Part shown: positions 35,462 to 47,402 of the stretch, one piece after another
Numbering within the stretch: position 1 is the first letter of the stretch
Layout: each line of letters opens with the position of its first letter
From: Oscheius onirici
Lineage: Eukaryota; Nematoda; Chromadorea; Rhabditida; Rhabditidae
Length of the DNA stretch: 64,000 nucleotides
Assembly: GCA_932521025.1 (NCBI GenBank)
Contig: OW051472.1
Location: 2,914,001 to 2,978,000 of the forward strand
Direction of reading: 5' to 3'
The notes under the pieces: model-generated
Database searches by the model: none
Told to the model about the DNA's origin: nothing
The model's input: the letters and a program-made list of their open reading frames with translations, nothing else
Made by a program: the position numbers and the translations under genes

Positions 35462-36003
35462 TCTAAGAAAAATGGAACGGCAGGCTCCGGATTGGCAAAG
35501 CTGCTGGCTTCCCAAAAGGTTTCGCTTGAGATGTAAGAGTTGACGACGAATGGAAAGAAAAAATGTTTAGAAATTGAAAAATGAGTTCCTCAGCTTGAGA
35601 ATGTTGGATAATTCCTACAATTTCTGGAGTGACTTGAGCGAAATCGTCAGGCAACGAGAGTGACTTCAGTCGGTAATACGTCGATTCTAAACTTCAAATC
35701 TCTTCTCATGTCTCAAATGGAAGCGGGGAACCGACAAACTTTTGACGAGCCAGAGAACAGACGAAATGGTTCCAATATTATAGATGACTTCTTCTGTTCG
35801 ACAGTTTAGCCAGTTCCTTTCTATGATTTACTCATTTACTCGAGATTTGCATGCTGTGAAGTGCTCTGAAACTAGTGCCGACTGTTTCGCGACGAACAAG
35901 TTTTCAGACACACCACGCAGCCAAATCAGGAAGACTTGTTGCAGGACTTCGAGCAGTCCAATTGCGGGACTACTGAGAATAGTTTCCACTGTCGGAAACT
36001 TTC
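35462..36003 (-). CDS. Unassigned minus-strand coding exons
   Basis: Two protein-like blocks on the minus strand: about 36003-35845 (FPTVETILSSPAIGLLEVLQ, QVFLIWLRGVSENLF, SALVSEHFTACKSR up to a donor GTAAAT), and about 35685-35462 (YYRLKSLSLPDDFAQVTPEI, VGIIQHSQAEELIFQFLNIF). Both look like amphipathic helices, so a small helical, possibly secreted or lipid-binding protein is plausible. I could not fix the start or the middle exon (one candidate between 35780 and 35700 reads NHFVCSLARQKFVGSPLPFE). No function is assigned. Confidence 0.35.
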
Positions 36004-36277
36004 CAAATTAAACTGATCAAAGGAGGAATCTAGTCCCTACTCCTATCATTTTTATCGTTTTGATAGTCATTCTCCGCTGTAATAGAAGGCGAAATGATGA
36101 ATAAAATGTGATATTTACTGCATTGAAAAGAATAAAAATATCCCATAGAATCCCCACAAGATGTAATCAAAACAGATGACGGTTAACACATTCATTTTAG
36201 GACGAGACTTTCTTCGTTTAGATGGCGTAGAACAGGGCGAAAACAGCTGCGCAGAAGTATCTAAGCCGTCTTGAATT

Positions 36278-37386
36278 TCAAAGACAAACTGAGACAAACC
36301 CAATGACGAAGCTGTTCTTGGTAACGACTGTCGTCTTTTCCACAACGACTACGGTAGTGTTCTCAACTTTGGCGGCCGTTGTTGTAGCTGCTGTGGTCGA
36401 AGATGTGGTCGTGGTCAGACCGAATTTGGATTCTAGAAGATTCACGAAACAGTCCTTGATCTTCTTCTCCTTGTCGTCATTGATCTTCAGTGCGGCGATG
36501 AGGTCCTACAAGTTGCTTGTACGCTCTAATTGAACCCAATTCTCAGCCTCTCGTCCAATAATGGAAAACCTAATTATTGGCTTTCCCGTCACCTCTCGAA
36601 AGAGCGGGACACATTTCTCTTATGAACTGGGCAGTTTGCTGGAAAAAGGATCAAATACCATGTCAGTTGAATACGTTAGGAGGAGTACGGTTATGATAGA
36701 GTAAGTAGTTCAGAGGGAAGGGGAATTGAGAGTACTGAAGAAAAATTTGTTGTAGGTTTGTTTGCTTGAATCGACACTTTTTTCTCTGTTAATCTTGAAC
36801 GAACAATTGAAAAAGTGAGAGCGTAGCGAAAGTTGAATTCCGATAGAAACGACTAGTTCTATAGCAATTTTTAAAGGATATACAGTGTCTCAGTTAATTT
36901 TTCACGTCGAATAAAATACTGATGGAACGAAGTGCCGCGCCAGCTTATTATTTGTGGAAGCTAAGTACTCTTCTGAAGGGTACAGTAATCTAAGAGTAAG
37001 ATGGGAGAGTTTTAAAATGAGAACAGTCGTCTTTAGTAAGAGTACCTTGATAGCCATGCTAGGCTCATTGCACTTCTCGGTCAGACACTCGCACTCGACC
37101 ATGTTGTCGCCAGGAAGAAGTTCACAGCCTGTTGCGTTCACTCCCTAAACCTAGTTTCTTCTCAATCGTATAGCTATCATACTTTTCCAGCCCTGGAAGC
37201 AATCACATCGACCTGATCCTCCTTACATTCGCCGTCCATCATCTCAAAGTGTAGACGGCACGCTGCAGTTTCTTCCGTCTTGGGAGCCGTGACAGTTCCT
37301 TTGTGGAGGATGTCTCCGTTGTAGCAGACGATATTGGCCGATGCCAAGCTGACAAGGAAAGAGGCGAGAAGGAGGAGAGAGTTCAT
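36278..37386 (-). CDS. Secreted Ly6/three-finger-like protein
   Basis: Three exons: 37386-37183, 37144-37046, 36505-36278; about 176 aa. Signal peptide (MNSLLLLASFLVSLASA) then NIVCYNGDILHKG..., TAACRLHFEMMDGECKEDQV and, in exon 2, NATGCELLPGDNMVECECLT-EKCN. The closing C-x-C...CN arrangement is typical of Ly6/uPAR three-finger domains and of related nematode secreted modules. Exon 3 adds a helical stretch and a Thr/Val-rich segment (TTTTSSTTAATTTAA) before a short hydrophobic end, which might serve as a GPI signal but is short. Intron 2 (540 bp) is long. The exact 3' end could shift by one base because of the C run at about 36300. Confidence 0.55.
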
Positions 37387-37838
37387 GACTCGGACTGTAG
37401 CTGTTGGTGTTTGAGGCCGGCTCGAGGCGGACGGTTTCCCAGCCGTTAGACATCGTTCGATCGGCACATCAGTCCCACACATGAATGGGGGCTCGAACGA
37501 TCGGGCTTTCGAAAGAGGAAAAAAGGGAAACTATATTGGGGATAAATATTGAGACGGGCTGTGAGTCAGGTCTTTCTGAAGAAAAACAGGGTGTTGTTCA
37601 AGAAGGGGAACTGTATGGCAGGGCACACACACTCTCTGTCTTCCCATTCCTTTGTTTCTAATTAAAAGCTCCCGCCAAATTTCAAATTATTCACTTTTCA
37701 CAAAACTTGTAAAAACTCACAAAACAATTACCAAAACATTAAACTTTTCCTTATTGTAAACAATTAAAAGTCTCTACTCCTCTACCTCATGGTTTGTTCA
37801 GACTCTAGTCCTCCAGTAAAACTATCCTTTCAGAAACA
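37387..37838. promoter_or_regulatory. Shared upstream region of two divergent genes
   Basis: About 450 bp between the Ly6-like gene (minus) and the acetyltransferase (plus). It holds CTATATTGGGGATAAATATTG near 37530-37550 and a trans-splice-like site ATCCTTTCAG ending at 37833. No gene seen. Confidence 0.4.
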
Positions 37839-38552
37839 ATGCCACTTCTTCTGAGAGTCTTGTCATCCGGTCTGGGCTGTCAGAGAGTCGCCAGCAGCTC
37901 GAGCAACATCGTATACCGTTTCGCGAAGAAGAATACCAAAGATGCCCTTCTAGCGATGCATCAGAAGTATCTCGTCGACGACGAACATTACAAAGGTCTT
38001 CGGGCTGATCCGACCGAAGCAGCTCCCTGGCTCGACTACACGATCCGCGACATGCTGCGCTATCCGTACTCGATGATAGCCTACGACGGTAGTCGGCCCA
38101 TCGGCTTCAGCATGGTTTCAGTACGTTTCCGCGATGAGGCCAAGAATCGCTTTGACAAGCTCGGCCCGAAGCCGGCCTTTTCGAACTATTCGTACATTCT
38201 GCGAATGGTCGACTTTGCCGAGAAGCAGATGTGGCAGGCGAACCCGCAATATCGGATGATCGGAATAGCTCGAACGATCTACGTCGAGCCGGAATATCGT
38301 CGAATGGGAATCGGCTCGGTTCTGTTGGAGACGCAGTACGAAGAGTTGAAGAAGATGAGCAATGGAGACGACATGGCCGCCATCATTTCCGTCTCTACGG
38401 GAACGGCCAATCACAAACAACTCGAGAAGATTGACTTCCAGCCGGCCGACATTGAAATTCCGGACGAGTTCTATACGAAACAGAATGGAGAAGTCTTTCA
38501 GTCGACGGACAAAAAGATGCCACGAGCTGTCGTCATGATCATGAGATTCTAG
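37839..38552 (+). CDS. GNAT-family N-acetyltransferase, possibly mitochondrial
   Basis: Single exon, 237 aa, ATG six bases behind a CTTTCAG trans-splice-like site. After a basic/Ser-rich start (possible mitochondrial leader, about 30 residues) comes a GNAT fold: PWLDYTIRDMLRYPYSMIAY-DGSRPIGFSMVSVRF (strands with G at the turn), then IARTIYVEPEYRRMGIGSVL, which holds the acetyl-CoA pyrophosphate-binding motif R-x-x-G-x-G, followed by a helix and HKQLEKIDF. This resembles nematode GNATs of the arylalkylamine/'D2023.4-like' sort, whose substrates are mostly unknown. The reaction is transfer of acetyl from acetyl-CoA to an amine; the substrate cannot be told from the sequence. The lack of introns is unusual next to its neighbours. 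Confidence 0.8.
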   Translation: MPLLLRVLSSGLGCQRVASSSSNIVYRFAKKNTKDALLAMHQKYLVDDEHYKGLRADPTEAAPWLDYTIRDMLRYPYSMIAYDGSRPIGFSMVSVRFRDEAKNRFDKLGPKPAFSNYSYILRMVDFAEKQMWQANPQYRMIGIARTIYVEPEYRRMGIGSVLLETQYEELKKMSNGDDMAAIISVSTGTANHKQLEKIDFQPADIEIPDEFYTKQNGEVFQSTDKKMPRAVVMIMRF

Positions 38553-38935
38553 CTCGCTATCCCATAAATGTCTATTTTGAAGAATTCTTATAGTAAGTTA
38601 TAATTTCTTGGGAATGTGAAAAATCAGAGCGTGAGTCAAGAGTCACATGTTTTTATATGGTGGTCAAGATGAGAAGGTCTAACCAATTGAAGAAACTGGT
38701 ATCAAATTGAGAAGGTGAGGCAACCTACTGTTATTTGAAAATGAAAACAAAAATCCGGCAAGTATGAGGGACAGAAGCGAGTCAAAAATCACAGGTTGGT
38801 CAGAGAGACAAGAAAACGGACAAAAAGACAAACTGTGACAGAACATATATTTCCCGTCCTCTCCCTTTTTTCCGAATGAGACCCCAGCTCTCCTTTGAGA
38901 ATTTTCGACTGTCCTTTGCTCTGTCTCTGGACCCA

Positions 38936-39392
38936 TCAAGACACGGACCAGCTGTTGCGTCTTTCTCCTTGAAATGTGGACACTCGGTCATGTTCTTCTG
39001 TGCCTTTTTCATTTGGACAGCTGGTGTCTTTCAGGCACATGAAGAAGTCTCTATTGCAACATCTGGACAATGCACAAGGATCAAAGCGAGAGCAGACAAG
39101 GAAGAAGTTTTGACATTTAATCTTTTCCCCAGTTCAAAATAGCCACGGAAAACGGATAAACGTTCTCTGGCTTGACAGTCAAGTCATAATTCATCGACAG
39201 TTTACACAAATCCAAACTTTCAAGAATAGCCTTTTCCACATGATCGCGACGAGGTTTTTGAACCCGTGATAATATAACATGGAGAACTGTTGAAAGGACT
39301 CTATACCTTAAGACTGCAGAAGAGTCTTCAGTCAAACAGTAGCTGAAAATCAAAGATAATGTGAACAGTCTTATCTGAACTGTCCAGTGCAT
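38936..39392 (-). CDS. Candidate small secreted protein, incomplete model
   Basis: A frame from 39392 starts MHWTVQIRLFTLSLIFSYCL (signal-peptide-like) and stays open to 39117. Separately, 39062-38936 behind GCATTGTCCAG reads CNRDFFMCLKDTSCPNEKGT and ends with a stop. The Cys pattern of the second block recalls the C-terminal part of secreted phospholipase A2-like proteins (C-x-x-x-F-x-x-CL), but the catalytic HD region is not found. I could not find a donor joining the blocks. Either two exons of one gene or remnants. Confidence 0.25.
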
Positions 39393-40723
39393 AGTAGAGC
39401 TCTCTTGGACACACAATTGCACCTATTCAGGATTTTGTTTGAAAAGTTGCTTGAAAGAAACTCATAGTTCACCAATTATGAGCAAACTTCTGTTTCTAAA
39501 ACATCTACCTGTCAAGTTAATGGACACATCTGGGACAGACTGAGCTCAGAATAATATCAGTCACCTGAAAATTCTGATGTTTCTGTCCAGATCTCGAGAC
39601 TTCGCAGTATCGACTTTACTTCTCTTATACAGACTGTGACTCTACTGATAAATCTCATCCTGTTGGGGGCCTTGTTGGCCGGATTTAAATTTCCCGGTAA
39701 AAACAGTCTCTTGTAATCTTCTCCACATGCTTCCCCTGATCTTCAATACAAAGCATCCTCGGAATGACAGAAATTCGTCGAAAAAGATGACCAATCTATG
39801 TGGGTAGGGAAGGCCAGGAAAAGCTCTCTTAGAGAGACTCCGCCCTGGTCTCTGACGTCTATTACAGTCGTCTTCGAAAAGAAGAGCATATATAAGAGCC
39901 GGTAGTGACGGAAATCAGGCCATTTCTCCAGTCGAGGTTCTTCACTTTCTGGATTGCTATCTCTTTTTCAAATACCTGAAGTACGCCGTTTTCTGTCACT
40001 TCCTAGCGATCCGGATCGGCATTTCACTGAACTTTTCTTGATTCTCTCATCTCTTAAAAGAAACTTCCAGAAAGTGATTTTATTCTTGAATCAGACGATT
40101 ACAGTATACCAAAGACTTTATAAGAAACTGTAGAACCTAAATATTTTCGCTCTAATCGTCTAGAAACTTCAGTCCAAGCATTCTTCCGCTTCAGAAAAGT
40201 CTTTTTTGAAACTTTCCGAAACCCTCCAAAATACCAGTTTCCTTGTTTATGTTTTTGCTTTCACCCTCTCTCTTCTCCCAATGCTTATTCTTGGCCAATT
40301 TTGTCTCGTCATGGCACGGGATTATCCCTAAATTACAGTCCTCCCGTGTTTTCTTTTAGCAAGAGAAGGGAGAAAGTGCTTTTTGATTGCTATTTGTCCT
40401 TTTTTTGGGCTGACCTCCTTTGGACTCATTCTAAGCTTTTTGTCCGCTAGGAACTTTGAAACGACTGCCGGTTTTAGTTACCTTCATTTGAACTTTTTAC
40501 GTTTTTAGTCTTATTGTTATCCATAAGTTAGAAATGTTCCCAAGCCAAAAAATTGACCGAAAAAGATCCTCGGATATTTTTGTTACTTTTTTCTGGGACA
40601 AACTTCTGTTTCTCTGAAACCCAGGTCCAAAACAGTCAAAAGAGCATACTTCGAACCTATTTGTGCATTTCTGATTCCCATTCGCCAATCTCACTTTATT
40701 CTCCGACATCTTTATTTTCAGCC
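39393..40723. other. Intergenic region upstream of cbd-1
   Basis: One TM-like open stretch (about 39592-39698: SIDFTSLIQTVTLLINLILL) behind TTCTGTCCAG is too short to assign. Otherwise no gene. The stretch ends in TTTATTTTCAG directly before the cbd-1 start, a likely trans-splice acceptor at 40721. Confidence 0.4.
39889..39896 (+). promoter_or_regulatory. TATA-box-like element
   Basis: TATATAAG in the context GCATATATAAGAGCC, about 830 bp upstream of the cbd-1 ATG. It is the best TATA match in this interval. Whether it drives cbd-1 or another transcript cannot be told. Confidence 0.35.
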
Positions 40724-43700
40724 ATGCTGCGGCTGGCTTGGATAATCCTCACAGCAGTTCCAGCCCTGCTGGCAGGTAAGATTCCCATAACTTTTTTTAG
40801 GGCCAAATTTTCAAATTTAGGGCCAGTTGTGGTTCCCGACTCCTCAACGACCACTTCATCTCCACCCTCAAGCCCCAAGTACACCAAAATCGACTGCGAC
40901 GGTCGTGACAACGGCTTCTATTCGATAGGATGTAGTCAGCAGTTCACCGAGTGCCATCTGAACAAGGCTTACGTGAAGGACTGCCCCGGCCATCTCTACT
41001 TCAGCTCCAGACTGAGCAGATGCGAACTGAAAGTCGACGTTGCCGAGTGCAAGAACCCGAGAATGGTCGAAGGAAGAATCTTTGCCTCTCCTCCAGAGTT
41101 CCAGTGCGAGAACAGAACGGACGGATTCTACAGTCATCCGGATATCCCCTGTGACAAGAGCTACTACGTCTGTCTCAAGGGACATGTCATGAGAATGGCG
41201 TGAGTTATTTTCCTACTGGTTACCGTAGTAATCGGCTCTTTCTGTGTTTGTACTCAGACAAGTTGAAACTCTGTAACTGTCGTCTGTCTGTCTGTTTAGC
41301 TGTCTCATTCTGAAATACTCAAACACGAAGTTAAAAAGTTCAAAACTACTTTCAGCTGTGGCTATCAGCAATTCTACGACGTCATCAAGCAGCGCTGTGA
41401 GTTCAAGTCTCGCGTCCCAGCATGCAAGGGAAAGCAGATCAGGTATACTTTTCCGTTTGTCCCAAAAGATTCAACTCTTTCAGTGGTGTGCTGTCCAGTT
41501 CCTACGGTGTTCCCAGTCCTTCCCAGTCGAATCAGCAGGCTCCATCTGCTCCTCAGGTCCCCTACGGACAGTCTACATTCTCCCAGGACCAGCCAGCTCC
41601 TCCTGCTCCTCCTCCGGCTGAGGTCACTTCGAACAAGGTCACTCCCAATGTCCAGCCCTTTGAAGGAGCTCCCGACTGTGCCAACTTGGCTGACGGTGTC
41701 TTCGCCGATACCAAGATTGCCTGTTCTCGATTCTTCTGGAAATGTGCCCACAAGACTCTCTTCAAGTACGAGTGCCCTTCTGGATTGTTCTACGACAAGG
41801 AAGTCGACCGCTGTGATCACAAGAAGTTTGTCCCAATGTGTGGAGGAATCAGACCGTGAGTTTTGAGAGTTTACTGAAGAAGTCTACTGTTCAGAGCTAC
41901 GACTCCAACTCCTCCTGCTCGTGACGCCGTCCCTATCGACTTTGACTGCTCCGGAAAGGTAGTCACTTTCTAAACAAAGAACCGAAATGTTTCAGACTGA
42001 CGGCATCTATATCAAGAATCGCTGTGATGCCACATTCTACAACTGTCTGGCCGGGACTGTTACTCAACTTTCCTGCCACGACGGCCTCCTTTTCGATGAT
42101 CGTGTCAACTACTGCGACTATCCCAAAGCCTGTCGAGAGGAGAGACAAGAGACAACTCGTCCTCCAATGGATCAGAGCTACCAAGCTCTGCCAGCTGACG
42201 CTACTGCTGCTCCTCTGCCCTCGATTGACTTCAGCTGTGACGGAAAGCAGGATGGTCGTTATGCTCTGGGAAAGTGTGTTAATGACTACGTCGTCTGTAC
42301 CAACGGTCAAGCCATGAAGATGTCCTGTCCTGCCAGTCTTCTCTTCGACGGAGTGCACTGTAACTTCCGAGAGGCCTGCATGTCTCCTGCTACCACTCCA
42401 GCTGCTGATGTCCCATCTTCCCCGTCGATCCCTCAGGACACTCCCTGTAAGTCGCTTCTTCAAAACACAATAGTCAACTGTATTTCAGCCACTCCCCAGA
42501 CTCCGTACTACAACAACGTTCCCACAGTTCCTGCTCGTACCACCACCACTCCTCCCAACGCTCAGACTCTTCCCGCTCGTTCCGAGCCCCAGCCCGGAGA
42601 CGTCAACTGTGCCCATTTGGAGAACGGACCCCAGGCTTCGGAGCGTTGCAGTAACAACTACGTCGTCTGTGACAATGGTCGTGCTGTGCCCCAATCTTGC
42701 CAGAAGGATCTCATCTACAATCCCTACGAGAGGGCCTGCGACTACGTCGAGAGTGTGAAGGGATGTGGAAGTGGAAAAAATGTCGGACAAGATGTTCCTC
42801 TCGTCGCTGTTCCAGCCGTGACTGCTGCTCCTCAATTTGCCAATCCTTACGGACAGCCGGCCAAGCCCAGCCAGGACAAGCGTGAGTTTTCTAGGGAATT
42901 GACATTGTTCCTAGGAGAGTAGTTCTACTGGGGACAAGAGTCTGAACAAACCTTTGGGCAGAAGAGTATAGACTTATATTTGCTTCGGATTACGAAAACT
43001 TTGAAAGTTTGACGATTACATTTTGCTATTTTAAAAGTTTTTTAATATTTAGGACTTTTACATTTAGCGGGAAATTAGAAACAAATAGAATTGATAAAAA
43101 ACTTCAGCCACCGACAAGTGTGCCACCGTCAATGACGGAATCTACGCTGAGGGATGCAGCACCTACTACATCCAGTGTTTGAGCGGTGTCAGCTACAAGC
43201 AGGACTGTCCCGGAGGACTCTTCTACAACCGAAAGAGCGGAATCTGTGACCACAAACACCGTGTCCGTGCCTGCGGAGGAACGGAAGAGATGAAGCCAGT
43301 CCCGACTGTTTCTCTCCCAGCTGATCAGCCAGCTCCTGCCTACGGAGTCATGCCAGTAAATGACCTGCCTCATATCAGTAGTGAGTTTTTAAAGAATTCT
43401 ATTCAATCAGTCTGTTTAGTCGGAAACCAATGCACTGAGACGTCGATCGAGAACTCTGGCTGCAAGACCTTCTACTTCCAGTGTGTCTTTGGAAAGATTG
43501 CCAGAGTATGTCCAAAAAGTTTTAAATAATCAGAGTCTTCAGATGCAATGTGCTCCTTCTCTCTACTACAACCCAGACGAGCACAGCTGTAACTGGAAGA
43601 AGAACATTCCCGCCTGTGGAGGAGTCGCTCCCACCGCTGCCGCTGCCGATGAGGCCGTCCAACAGATTTCTCCCAACTCCCAGAAGACTACCGGAACCAT

Positions 43701-46421
43701 CGAGAACCAAGACTCTGAGGGTATGAGCCTCTCTTTTTATCCAATAGTCAGAAATTTAGGCGACAATTTCTGCATGAACAAGGACAACGGCTTCTACGCT
43801 GCCGGCTGCCAGACCTTCGGCTACGCTTGCGTCGTCGGCTCCACGAACAAGTTCAACTGTCCCGGCGGAACCTACTTCAATCCCGACAACAACAGGTGCG
43901 AGTGGAAGGAGAATGTGCCAGTTTGTGGCGGAACTCCCAGCCCGACCACTGCTGCTCCGGCGCAGAATCCCCCTGCCTCTTCTGGCGGCTATAATAACCT
44001 CCCGGTAGCTGAAGGAGCAGGAGCTCCCGCTGCTGACATTCCTCTCAGTGGGTTTACTTTCTCTTTTTGTCAAATTTCCATTTTTCAGAGCCGTTCTGTG
44101 AGCGTCTGGCCGACGGATATTATGCCGACGGCTGCAACTCCTTCTTCTACTACTGTCTCGGCGGAGTCACCCAGAGGGTATCTTCAGCCCTCTTTTTTGA
44201 ATCCAATCTCTATTTTAGCTGAACTGTCCTTCCGGAACCTTCTACCACATCAGGGAGAGAGACTGTCATCGTCGCGAGGATGTTCCCGCCTGCAACAGTG
44301 AAGCTGTGGAAGCTACTCAGCTGCCTGCTCTAAGCCCGTAGTGTTCAGGATTTTTAGGGAAAGAGCTTTTGCTTTTAGAACTGTCCCCTCGTCTCCCTAC
44401 CAGTCCGCCTCTCTCCCTCAGTCTCCTCCCAGCCAGTCTACTTTCGACTGCAGTGGCAAACAGGACGGTCTCTACGATCTTCCCGAGTGCACTCCCATCT
44501 TCATCCAGTGCTACAACCGTAAGACAATAGTTTGGCGAGAAAATCAGAAAAATTCAGAAGCTACTGTGAAGCAGAGCTGTCAGGATGGACTCTTCTACAA
44601 CAAGCAGAATGGAATGTGTGACTACAAAGAGAATGTCCCGGCTTGTGGAGGAAGGTACTGTATTTTTTTGCAAAGACAGAGTAAGAACAATGTTCAGACT
44701 TCCAGTCACGACGACGACCACAACCACCCCGGCTCCCGTCCAACAGACTCCCGCCACTGCTCGTCCCTATCCGGCTGAGGCCATCGCTGCCGATCTTCCT
44801 CTTGGTATGTTCCTTTTAGGAAAAATTAGTCGAAAAAAACAACGAAACCATTTCAAATTTCCGCCAGCGACGTCAACTCTGGTCAGAGAAGGCCAGAAGG
44901 GTGGCTCCGTATTTTGTCGAGACGCTCATGACTCTGCCTCATGTCGTCGAGTGTGCCAGCTTTACGGCCATGCTATTTTTAAAGGACTTCTGTCAATTTG
45001 ACTGTCAGTTTGACACAGCCATTAGCTAAAGAAAACGGCACCTTTTGGTTGCTTCTAGACTACAAGCCAAACATATTTCGGAAACTGACTCGTACTCTCG
45101 TTTCAGACGCCAGCTGTTCCGGAAAGGAAGACGGCTTCTATGCTGACGGATGCACTCGTCGCTACTACAGCTGTCATGGAGGAAATATTGCTCAGTACAA
45201 GTGCCAACACAATCTCCGATTCGACCAGGGGAGAGTTCGCTGCGACTTCGAGGAACAAGTTGAGGCTTGTGGAGGAAAGGCTCCACAGGAAGATACTCCA
45301 GCTACTACTGTTGCTCCCTACGGAGCCAGACAGCCCATTCAACAGGACATGCAAGTTTCTCTGTCTTTGTTCCCTCAACATCTTTTTCCAGTCCCCAACA
45401 GAACGCCTTCGACTGCCGTGGAAAGACCGACGGTCTCTATCCTCTGTCTCCCTGCAACAAGGAGTACATTGCCTGTTCCAATGAGCGTACCATCGTGAGT
45501 CTTTAATGACTTACAGTTCAGATGTCACTTTTCAGACCCGTCAGTGCAAAAACGGTCTCTTCTATGACGACGCCAAGAAGTTCTGCGACTACTCTCTCCG
45601 TGTTGCTGGTTGTGGTGCTCAGCCTTCTCAGCCTGCCCAGTCTCCCGCTCTCCCCAGTCAGCCCTACGGATCAGCCACTCCGGCTCCTTCGGCCGAGACT
45701 CTTCCCGCCAGGGAAGAGCCCAAGATCGACTGTTCCGGAAAGACTGACGGATTTTACGAGACTCCTGAAAAGTGCTCGAAGCACTACGTTCAGTGCTCAA
45801 ACCAGGTAACGTTTTTTAATCTGTGAAAACTATTAAGTGACATTCAGATCGCCTACAACGGAAAATGCCCTGGAGGACTCGTCTTCAACACGGCTTCTGG
45901 ACTTTGTGACTACACGTAATTTCCCTCTCCCTTTCAGTTCCAACTCGTTTATTTTCAGTGCCAGCACTGAGGGATGTTCCAACTACGTTCCGGCCACGAC
46001 TCAGTCTCCCACTCAGCTTCCTCAGCAGCCTCTTCCTACCCAGCCTGCTCAATCTCAGCCTCAGCCCAACTACCCGCCCCAGGCTCCCGTCCAGCCGCAG
46101 CAGCCTCAATGGCCGGCTCAGACTCAGCCTCAGATTCCTGTCCAACAGTCCTCTGGCCAGCAGACTGTTCCCGCTCCGTCTCAGCCCATTGCTCCCAGCC
46201 AGCCGCTGACTCTTCCCACTCAACCGGCCCAGACTCAGGAATTCAGTTGTAGTGGTCAGCCGGACGGAATCTACGGAAGTGTCTGTGGCACGCAGTACTG
46301 GAAGTGTTCCGGAGGAATGACTTTCCCGCAGAAGTGCTCTCCGAACACCGTCTTCGATGGCGTCACCGGTGGCTGTGACTTTTCCGCCAAGATCGCTGCC
46401 TGTCAGTCTAATGGTATCTAA
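40724..46421 (+). CDS. cbd-1: Chitin-binding eggshell protein with 15 CBM14 domains
   Basis: 21 exons, 1440 aa, in one frame: 40724-40775, 40821-41199, 41356-41442, 41484-41855, 41895-41958, 41996-42446, 42489-42881, 43108-43380, 43420-43505, 43543-43720, 43760-44047, 44089-44177, 44219-44337, 44379-44518, 44558-44654, 44698-44804, 45107-45350, 45392-45494, 45536-45805, 45848-45915, 45959-46421. Signal peptide MLRLAWIILTAVPALLA, then 15 six-Cys CBM14/peritrophin-A domains (typical core DGFY..C...Y..C..G....C..GL.F......CD), separated by Pro/Gln/Thr/Ser linkers, the longest before the last domain. C. elegans CBD-1 has this design and builds the chitin-containing eggshell/vitelline layer made by the oocyte. 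Most domains keep all six Cys; domain 8 lacks the DG(F/I)Y motif. Many introns cut domains just before the fourth Cys, as expected if domains spread by duplication. The intron 45351-45391 uses a GC donor. The 44805-45106 intron is the longest. Confidence 0.88.
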
Positions 46422-46426
46422 GCCCA

Positions 46427-46432
46427 AATAAA
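46427..46432 (+). terminator. Polyadenylation signal of cbd-1
   Basis: AATAAA five bases after the cbd-1 stop codon. The convergent gene on the minus strand ends at 46458, so the two 3' UTRs must be very short or overlap. Confidence 0.7.
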
Positions 46433-46457
46433 TATATTAAACTTTTGATTTATTCAA

Positions 46458-46936
46458 TTAGCAACTGAGCTCAGCGCTGCCAGGGGCCAAGGGGTAGGTA
46501 GCATTCAAGTAGCAGGGCTTTCCCCTGATGCAAGTTCCGGCCGTCAACGTGAGGCACTGATCGGTCTTGCTTCCACAATTGTGCTTGACTTTAAGAACAT
46601 AGTCCACAGTCATATCCTCATCTTTCTGCTCCAGAGCGGCGTATTGAAACTGGTCATCAAAAGTGTTGGACGTTGCCAGACCCCAAGTTCTTCTCAGAGC
46701 CTCTCCAAACTTTCCGTTTTTGCCCTAAAAGTTTGAGATTTACAGAAGCTTCGAAGGTACCTTGTGAAGGGTAACGTTAGCCTTGAAGGGCTGGTGACAT
46801 TCCAACGCGTAGTCGACGAGGACATTCTGCCACTTGGCGAGGGAGACCAGAACAAGAAGAAGAAGAATGCAAATCGGAAAGGTAGAAAAGTTATGAGAGA
46901 AAAAGAAGGAAAACTAACCGTTTTCGGCAAGGCCAT
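46458..46936 (-). CDS. Small secreted Cys protein, possibly transthyretin-like
   Basis: Exon 3 (46724-46458) and exon 2 (46832-46761) are well supported: WQNVLVDYALECHQPFKANV-TLHK, then NGKFGEALRRTWGLATSNTF and VDYVLKVKHNCG with four more Cys. The spacing NVTLHK ... VLKVKHNC is reminiscent of nematode transthyretin-like (TTR) secreted proteins, but this is a weak likeness. The start is a problem: the ATG at 46936 gives six residues, then donor GTTAGT, and the only acceptor is the poor GCCAAG before 46832, which yields no signal peptide. In the frame of exon 2 the upstream sequence reads FPICILLLLVLVSLAK, a good signal peptide without a Met. A one-base shift near 46870-46919 would explain this. 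Confidence 0.5.
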
Positions 46937-47402
46937 CTTGACGAATTGAATCGACAAGAAGAGGATGTGATGATTATGGGCTGCTAGTATTCAGTGCGGG
47001 AGATAAAAGGTGTCTAGAAATATGGGGACAGACATTGAGAAATCATACAAGATCTGAAAAAAATACTACGAATCCTATCTTGGTTGAAAGTCTGCTCACC
47101 TGAAATTTTGTAATGAACGCACTTTTTGAGCAGGTGAAGCTTGGCACGACCTGGAACAAGATCGTCTCAGCAAGGTATATTCGTAGAGAAAACACTTGCC
47201 ACACTTGCTCGCGTTCAAATTGGTACCAAATTTTTCAGTATCGAGAGAATTCAGGACAGTCTCGTGTCTATCTGACCAGTCTTCCATCTTCTGTCCGGCA
47301 ATCCACAATATGCGCGAGAGGTAACACTACCCGTTGGAAAAGCCTAACAATGTACAAGCGAACTTTGTAAGTTTACTTGCCAATTTTATAAGTCTCTAAA
47401 AG
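46937..47402. other. Intergenic, nothing supported
   Basis: No gene seen. It ends at the left arm of the palindromic element. Confidence 0.5.

Noticed and set aside
41374-42463. Long minus-strand frames across cbd-1 exons 3-6
   Set aside because: No signal peptide, domain or splice logic; the plus-strand exons explain the sequence.
45885-46427. 180-aa open frame on the minus strand over the last cbd-1 exon
   Set aside because: Shadow of the Pro/Gln-rich linker codons; the plus strand carries a full CBM14 domain and polyadenylation signal.
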